From Carposina sasakii (lineage: Eukaryota > Arthropoda > Insecta > Lepidoptera > Carposinidae), in the NCBI GenBank assembly GCA_014607495.2, contig CP053165.1:6380906-6444905 (forward strand): 64,000 bases of DNA, read 5' to 3'. The notes beneath the pieces are model-generated. The model made no database searches, was not told the DNA's origin, and was given only the letters and a program-made list of their open reading frames with translations. Below are positions 56,860-64,000 of the stretch, in pieces. Each line of letters begins with the position of its first letter. Within the stretch, counting starts at the first letter, position 1. The translations under genes and the position numbers were made by a program.

Positions 56860-59800
56860 GTAAGTTTAAGTATAGTATTAGTAGGAAGGGAGGCTGGCTT
56901 GGTTGGTAATGGCAACACAAAGACTGGTTTTTGATGCTCCAAACAGCGCCAATTTTTCAACAACGTGTAGGCATAGAGCGATATCTGTGAGCCAAAAATA
57001 TTAATTTCAAAGTATTGTTGGCAGTTGACTCCTTATTAACATTATTCGCGTTAATTTAGATGTTGGTCAACTATGAATTTGTAGATTTGAGACCCTTAAC
57101 CACAATAACTAGAGTTATACAGTCAAGTTTAAGTAAATTCTTGGGATTTTGTGGTCTTTTGATTCACTAAATGTGGGCGATGGACTCGATGGCTTAGTAG
57201 CTAGTCTGCTTGTTATTATTTGATTGTTGGTGTAGTCTTCTAGTAAGATCATAAAATTATATTTTTCAAGCCTAGTACCTACGCTCATGTTTACGAATCA
57301 GTACACTATTACTTCTACAGAAAATATACTCACATAAAACAGTCCTTTGTGCCAATGAGTTCAGAAGCAATAACTAACAACAAAGTGCTTAATAAAAACT
57401 GAAGTTGACACTGACCTCGCATTTATCGATGACAGGCAGATCCCCGTTGGAGGAAACAAGATAGGCGTTGTTCCAATCGTGAATGTTTACTATTCCACAA
57501 ATAGAAATTGTGTCAATACCCGATAAGCATACACAATAAACCTAAAACGCATTACGTCATTTATAAAATCTCACGTAGCTCTTTAATTTTACGCGATAAA
57601 GCCTTTACTTACTTAGGGGCCGGGGAAACCTTCAGCTACGGCATGTTATATTTTCCCGCAATAAATCTGATTTAGTGAGTCACACACATCATACAATTTG
57701 TGGGGAAAGTGTAACCCGGCAGTGTGACGCAACAATGAAAATTGCACGGACAAAGGAATTGCTGCAACCAGATCAACACCTGACGTAAGGGCCTAGTTTT
57801 ACGCCACTAATGACCACATAACAAATAATACGCTGTCACGGTAGTCGCACAAAGACGCGGACAAATAAACGTGACACATGCACTTCACATCTTTTTCTAC
57901 GAGACTTTTTGAAGCTCGGCTGAGCGGAAGAATCGGCTGGTCACAGGTTTGACCATCAATATTGCTCGAACACGCCTCGAGCATCCTAATTTCCTAAACC
58001 ATCAATATCTCTTGACTTATTTTGGAGGCAGTGTATTTACTTGCCTTTACTGCGAATCCCACTAGGGCTGTGTTTTGTTGTCGCATCTATAAATATGGAG
58101 GTGCTAAAAGCGGCTCGGTCTGGGGGACGTGCTTCCTTCGCTTTGAACGGCCGGTCTGAGAGTAAACACAGAGTTGAACGAAGCTCTTTGTGGCCCGCTA
58201 GGACGCACGGCGCGGCGTGTTTACTGCGCCCTACCTCACGCCCGGCCGGCCAGGTTTATGTGCAATAAACCCGACGCGCCCAGGCACGATTACGGCCAAT
58301 GCTTCACTTGGCGACAATGGCGACCAATAACCACCGCATGTTTAATGAAGCAAAAATATCCGTTGAATTTCAAATTGAATTGCGCCTTTTAAATTCAAAA
58401 CATCATCAATCAATTCTCAAAAAATATCTTTTTAATAGTTCATTCAAAATCCAAATCCGTTTGTGCATTTGCAAATAGCAGCTCGGCACAGTACAAAGAA
58501 TGACTCCGATTCTCGCAACTGTGAGCTTACTGTACGTGATTTTCTTTATGTATATTATTAATTTACTTTGGTTTCAAATATACGTCTATTGTTTCATCTA
58601 ATGTTACCAGAAGACAATCGTTATGTAGGCATGTATTCAAATTATAAATAAAGACATGAGCGGGTGACATGTGATGGCATTTATACCATAGTCGGTCGTT
58701 CTCGCATTGCAATCACGACGCTAGTTCATCTGAATGCGAGCCGTATGCCACACGTCCGGTTACTTATCTAGCTATGTATGTATGTATGTATATTACTACT
58801 AACTTTGTATGTCCAACATTCAAAAATTAAAACACATTTTCAAGTTCAACACAAACTGACGTTAAGTCAAGGTGAAACTTTGGAAGATCATGAAATCAGA
58901 AACTTCGTGCAAAATTTTATGTTCGCAAATAAAAAATACTTATTGAATATGTTACATTAGGTACTAATTCATTTAAATGAATGACACATGTACTTTTGTT
59001 GTATGCTAATGGCTTAATACCAACCGACACTTACTTAGTGGGAGAGCATCACGCACCAACCACGCCGCGCCAAGACAAGTCAAGTGGTGTTATTTAAACC
59101 GCTTTGTCTACGATATACCTACTTCCTACATGTGCACCATATTAATTTATAGACACTTCGGCACAATTGTGTTAAATCGTCACTATATTATTGTTATCGT
59201 TCTGTAACGATGAATTTCAAAGTCCGTACAGCGGGTATGGAAAGGTATGCGTCATCATCAATGTGTGTTGCGTAGTTACTTTTTTGCTTTGAAACCGTAT
59301 ACTTACATTAATTTGCACATGTTTACGATATTAATTTTGTATGCACAATCATGCTAAATAATTTAACGTTCAAATCCTTTATGATTTCACAAATCAAGGT
59401 TTTAGTACCTAGTAAAGGACTTGGAGGAGGTTAATGACAATAAGCGATGCCGTTATTTCGTTCGTCAATGAGACGCCAAGGGGACGTAACATCTCAACGA
59501 TTGTTATTTTCGCGCAATCATTCAATAAACGTGATGGACCCAATCGAAAGACCCTCGACTGACTTAAGAGAAATGACGCCAATTTCGATGGGTACTTATA
59601 CTACACGACTATAATATTCCACAAGTACGGATATGTCTAGACTTTGTAAATAAATAAATTATGTCTCAATCATATTATTTAGTCACTTTTCCTCTTCCGT
59701 CACCACGTTAATTAGTTTCTCTATTCTATGAGTGATGATTATAATGTGTTATAACAATCTCCTAACAATGAAACGGATGCTGAATCGTTTTGAAGTCGTT

Positions 59801-62800
59801 AAAAGTTCATTTAAATATAGAACGCATTTGATTAGAGACAATTAACGGCCAATTAAAGCCAGTCCCTTGTTTGAGTCTCGCTGATCAATTGTCGCGAGCA
59901 TGGCTGTAGCCAATCGTTTAGTATCAATGTGTATTACTTACGCTCCTATTTTTAGAACTGATTAGGTTCGAAATGTCATAAAGTCGTAACTGCAGATATC
60001 TACAATCAAAATCAACTACTTTTATTTATTGCAACACTAATAGCAATTTGTAGCTTGTTTGCTACTATATTGATTATAAATATTAATTTTACGTGTATAA
60101 GTCCATATTTACTAATATCTCATAAAATGCGACATTTTGCGCTCGACACCAACCAAATTCCTTAATCCTTAACTATATCAATTCGCTTTCTTCTTTGTTC
60201 CCTTCAAATGGTGCCAATGCCCTCCACAGTTTTATTTGAAAAGCATATTTTTAGCAAGGCCTCGAGTTGAAATAACAACAAACACTGTTTGCGCGTAAAT
60301 TTACACCGATCGCTCGCGTAAATACCACGGATACGTTAGTTAGTGCAACGGGTCAATAACATATCGCTTTCAGGTTTGGGCAACGTCGGAAGAGGAGGCA
60401 ATGCTCCTGAAATGTGTCAAGTCAACTGATGATTGACTGTCTTAAAGGTCCCATTCTGTCTCGTTATGCAGAGTTTCATTGTGTGTTCGCGCCTTTTCAG
60501 AGCGTGCCTGATAAATGTGCCACATTCATATTTTTACAGTGCGTTGCCCTCGGTTACTGTTCAGCCTCTGAATGGCCTGTTAATGTTGGCTTTTCCCATA
60601 ATGACAAAAATAAACTTATATCACTTGTTGAAGGATGTCGTGACTTGAACATTTGTGCTATCTTTTTTATATTCAATTTCAAAACTGGAAATATTGATTT
60701 CCCATCGAGTGTAAAAATTGTGGTTCAAGGGTTGCATAAGGTAGATTGTTATTTTCGTTACGTGTGTCGATCTACAAGCAAGCAGCACAGCACGCACCAA
60801 CCACGGACTCGCATGTTTGACACATTCACAAGTCGCCTGCTAATCAGTATTCCAAACTCCGAGTCACCGCGTGCTGCAACACACTGGATACATATTTTTG
60901 ACACCTCCTGGCCAAAGTTTCCCCAAAGTTATAATAAACAAAGCATGAGGCACATGGACACATGTTCATAAATTGTTATCTTATACACTGTTTACAAGTA
61001 GATTGTGACGTTTCATAATAACTTAACAAAAGCAAACGCGGACGTTTGTTTGCCCTGCGTTTCAAAAGCAACGACCGCGGTTGAAATCGACAGTGATTAC
61101 AATTTTCCCTGGAGCGCAAGTTGCGCGGGCGCAACGTCCGATGGAAAGCAGCGTTTAACCAATGTTCCGCTCTGATAACTCTCTAATTATGCCTCGGCTG
61201 GCGTTTTCCTTCGACACTTGGCGGCCACCAGCTTAACCCCTGTGCTTTTCACTGCAACATTTCACCCGCGATTGCACTGCCATGCCACGCTCATTTATTT
61301 GCTACACTTTCGCCTTTGACGTGGCTCCACGGCCATATTGTTTTATTAGACAGGGATATAGTGTGCACTATAAGTTACGCCTTCGTTCTGTTGTGGCATT
61401 TGCCTTACGAGTAAATATTTCCCCCATTAGTTAACATAACAATCGTTGTATATTAGCTTGATAAAGCATCCTTTCTAGTTTCACTGATTCCCATAAACCT
61501 GACTGACAACCTGCTGATTCGTCTCTCCATTAAGTTCAAAAGATCTTCAGCCAACCATCAAAGCCCCAATGGATACTCATGTTGTCTCACGAGCTTCCTG
61601 CGAAAGAATATTAAGAAATATTAAGCGCAAGTCACGTAAACAATGTTTACTCGTACGAAGGCAAGCAAGGCGGAGGAGGAACAATCGCCAACGAAGGACA
61701 AGTAGTCGAAGGCAACCTTTACCGGCGGTTATTGCTCACACGCCGAACAATAGGTACTCCACTAAAAGCATTCGTGTGTAATTGTTTGCCTACCGTTTAC
61801 AGCAACCGCAAAACTATACATTCTATTATTAGGTTCGGCTCGGTTACTAGACGCGTATGTGGTGGCCTTTTCTTATTTCCTCTCTTGAGCCGCCTGCGTT
61901 AAAGTACTAACATATTCATCTGCCTAATCTGAGTCGGTTTTACTTGAAGGGAAGAAGAGTAATATAACATCATTTACAAATGCAATTGGCTTTTAGAAAA
62001 TATGAGTAAAATAAATCTTAGACACAACAATCGACTATTTCAAGCGACGCATCTATCAGTTTTAGTATCATCGAATCACACGATCCAATGATTTGCAGTG
62101 AATATATTCTATTCAGAAACAAGTGTTTGCGTGTTTATGAGCCCCGGACGCTGCGCAGGCACACGGAATACACAATGACATGTCATTCAGAGGCGGCATA
62201 CAAGATTTTGATATGACACGATGTTAATCTACCAATCTGTATCGAATTATATCTAAGCTGCACTTCATTGAAAATATTCCACCGTATGCTGACGCTGCTT
62301 GGTTTATTAACATAGGAGGCAGTTTAGAAACAAGCTCGCTGTGTCCTGTATCGTTTTTTTTTTGTTCATTGTGAATACAGGCAGTATAATAATCGTATAT
62401 TTGTGTATGCTCGTTTTCAATATCGTAGGTTAGGACCGTAAAGTCAGCTTAAAAACGTGTCATCGCAATAAAACATACAGTCACGTCAGTCGTTGCAACA
62501 CAGACGGCGACCGCGTCTTTCTGGTGACTCGAAAAGTCTCAACCCTCAAGCAGCGAGGTGACGACGCTTGGCCGGCAATTATACCTTGTTGCCCGACGGA
62601 GTGAACAATAGTGCACAATCACTGCGATTGTGTCGTGCACTAGTGTCAACTGCCCTGCGCGTACGTTGAACAACTAGTATTCTTATGGTGATGTACTAAT
62701 CTCGCTGCCACAGTCGGTTCGACGATGCAAAACAAAAGGAAATTCAAATACTTCTACCTACAGTTACGAGCACTAGAACATTTACGTTTTCATTTATGCA

Positions 62801-63388
62801 CCCATCTAGGATCGGCTCTTTATAAATATAAATTATTCATTGTAATAAAACGCCGGACGGCGACTACGCGATCAAGAGTCATGGCCGTAAACATCTATTA
62901 AAATTCGGATCGCCTTGGGCCCTAAAGTACCATTTTAAGGTTCAGTTAATTGGAAATATTAACCATTTTAACGTGGAGCCCATTAGTGAAAACGATCCCG
63001 AGCAGGTAAAAACCAGCCTCCTGGGGCGACTTTTTTGTAACTTTGGCAGGTACCCGAACCCTCCCGACCAGATTGTGTATGCTTTTTTTGTAGCACGAAA
63101 TGTAAGAAAGTTAAAATGTTCGGACGTAGACCCATCCTTTTAGAGTAGATGTTGTAAAAAAGTTTGAAATATTATTGCAGTGTGGTAAAACCCAAAAGTT
63201 TCACGATCGAATATTGTAGCTTTCTTTGAAAACTTGGAGCCCATTTTAACAACCCCATATAAGATAAAATAAATAACCGTTATTTACTGAAAAAAGAAAT
63301 AACTATGGTTTAGGCTCTCTCGCTAGGCTTTTCAATACAACATGTGAATTCGTGTCCTGGATTAACGTATTCCCTCTCCTCTTTCCAG
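56860..63388. other. intronic DNA before exon 2
   Basis: Contains a CpG-rich pocket at about 58090-58275, a (TATG)n run at 58769-58791, and a 185-codon frame (60414-60971) with no recognisable domain. No transposon ends were recognised. A short hairpin (AGTGCAC..GTGCACT) lies at 62611-62642. Confidence 0.4.
60414..60971 (+). other. unassigned 185-codon open frame within the intron
   Basis: The ATG-to-stop frame is the longest in the intron. It contains several cysteines and a hydrophobic stretch, but no motif, signal peptide or family resemblance that I recognise. Codon use looks like the surrounding non-coding DNA and no splice or promoter evidence supports it. I think it is a chance frame, but its length is unusual enough to record. 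Confidence 0.12.
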
Positions 63389-64000
63389 AACCAATCTCGA
63401 CCAGTGCAGACTATAAACAGCACAATGGGCCCAGTAAGCGCCGGGGCCATCGCAAACGCCGTCTCCTGGGACCAGCATCCCGTGTTGGCGCGCGCGGCTT
63501 CCGTTCCCGCCCAGCGCGCGCTGGCCGCTCTGGTTGACCGCCTCGGCCACCGCCGGCTCGAGCGCACTACCAGCGAGCCCGCGCCGCCTCCGCCCGCCAC
63601 CAGCCGCTACAAGACAGAGCTGTGCCGACCCTTCGAGGAGGCGGGAGTCTGCAAGTACGGCGACAAGTGCCAGTTCGCTCACGGCATGCGCGAACTGCGC
63701 AACCTTCAGCGCCACCCCAAGTACAAGACCGAACTGTGCCGCACTTTCCATTCCGTTGGGTTCTGTCCGTACGGACCACGCTGTCATTTTGTCCACAACG
63801 CTGAGGAGGCCAGACGCCGCGAATCTACGTCCCCCGGGGGTTCCATCGCATCGCTGTCGTCGGGTGCATCGATGTCCTCGTACATGAGTGACGGGTCCCG
63901 CTCGCCGCGCTCGCCCCATTCGCCGCTGACGCCGCAGTCTCCGATCACGCCGCACTCGCCGCCCGCTCAATCTCCTCCAGCGAACGGATCCGCCTTCGCG
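63389..64000 (+). CDS. Tis11: Tis11/ZFP36-family mRNA-decay factor, exon 2 (partial, continues beyond window)
   Basis: This protein family binds AU-rich elements in mRNA 3' UTRs and recruits deadenylation and decay machinery in the cytoplasm. The exon encodes 204 residues (protein 21-224), open to the edge. Two tandem CCCH fingers are complete. Finger 1 is C99-x8-C108-x5-C114-x3-H118 after the lead RYKTEL. Finger 2 is C137-x8-C146-x5-C152-x3-H156 after KYKTEL, with 18 residues between H118 and C137 as is standard. Upstream lie a low-complexity region and an RTTSEP segment resembling a basophilic-kinase/14-3-3 site (inference). Downstream is a serine-rich stretch and repeated SP/TP motifs ([15 protein letters not shown]), likely proline-directed phosphosites. 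GC content is far higher than in the intron. The C-terminus, where a CNOT1-binding motif is expected, is outside the window. Confidence 0.97.

Larger units (their letters stand above)
34541..63388 (+). other. Tis11 intron 1 (28.8 kb)
   Basis: Donor AAG|GTATGT at 34541. The acceptor is a pyrimidine tract TTCCCTCTCCTCTTTCCAG ending at 63388, with a branch-like TTAAC at about 63362. The length is 28,848 bp. It contains two sequences with the juxtaposed 3'/5' splice-site structure of recursive-splicing ratchet points (49752/49753, 56820/56821). Transposon remnants are concentrated at 35.0-36.9 kb, 44.0-44.2 kb and 52.7-55.2 kb. Confidence 0.85.

Noticed and set aside
62611..62642. miRNA-like hairpin
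   Set aside because: Total length about 32 nt, too short for a pre-miRNA, and no known mature sequence was recognised.
63030..63055. Possible ratchet point at TTTGGCAGGTACCC
   Set aside because: The GTACCC donor is poor and the site is only about 340 bases from the true exon 2 acceptor.
63534..63887. 117-codon + frame overlapping exon 2
   Set aside because: It is out of frame with the zinc fingers and has no recognisable domain.
63362..63970. 202-codon open frame on the minus strand
   Set aside because: It is antisense to the GC-rich zinc-finger exon, which has clear CCCH motifs on the + strand. The frame is a shadow caused by high GC.

Overview
The window is AT-rich animal nuclear DNA, and the repeats point to a moth or butterfly (Lepidoptera). 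It holds short Helitrons of the lepidopteran type, several tRNA-derived SINE families, LINE tails ending in GATGAT-like microsatellites, and many small hAT-like elements. There is one recognisable host gene and the rest is non-coding. No rRNA, intact tRNA, CRISPR array or bacterial-style operon was seen.

The gene is the Tis11/tristetraprolin (ZFP36-family) mRNA-decay factor, on the + strand. Coding exon 1 (34481-34540) encodes 20 residues and ends at a GTATGT donor. Exon 2 starts at 63389 after a strong polypyrimidine-AG acceptor, carries both CCCH zinc fingers and is still open at the window edge (64000). The join is phase 0. The intron is 28,848 bp. The putative promoter and 5' UTR lie at about 33.8-34.48 kb.

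The most interesting signal is inside that intron. At 56820/56821 an uninterrupted pyrimidine tract plus CAG is fused directly to GTGAGT. This is the juxtaposed 3'/5' splice-site architecture of recursive-splicing ratchet points known from long Drosophila introns. A second, weaker candidate is at 49752/49753. Together they would cut the intron into steps of about 15.2, 7.1 and 6.6 kb. The 56821 site is followed 39 nt later by another donor, and those 39 nt are in frame and stop-free, so it could also be a cassette microexon.

The first 33.7 kb is a transposon graveyard: a Helitron inside a Helitron (3981-4595), a decayed RTE-clade LINE inside a 3.5-kb terminal-inverted-repeat element (11624-15112), a SINE inside another inverted-repeat element (about 18.65-20.29 kb), a 2.6-kb hAT-like element with a perfect 8-bp target duplication and an odd deletion-rich internal duplication (23037-25619), two abutting foldback elements (26509-27031), a 5'-truncated LINE with an open reverse-transcriptase fragment (27504-28379), and several small elements with clean target duplications. 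The intron is visibly poorer in recognisable transposons except near its 5' end and at 52.7-54.3 kb, where a dimeric tRNA-like repeat and a hAT-in-hAT nest occur. The long unlabelled intronic stretches may hold regulatory DNA, but nothing in the sequence alone proves this.
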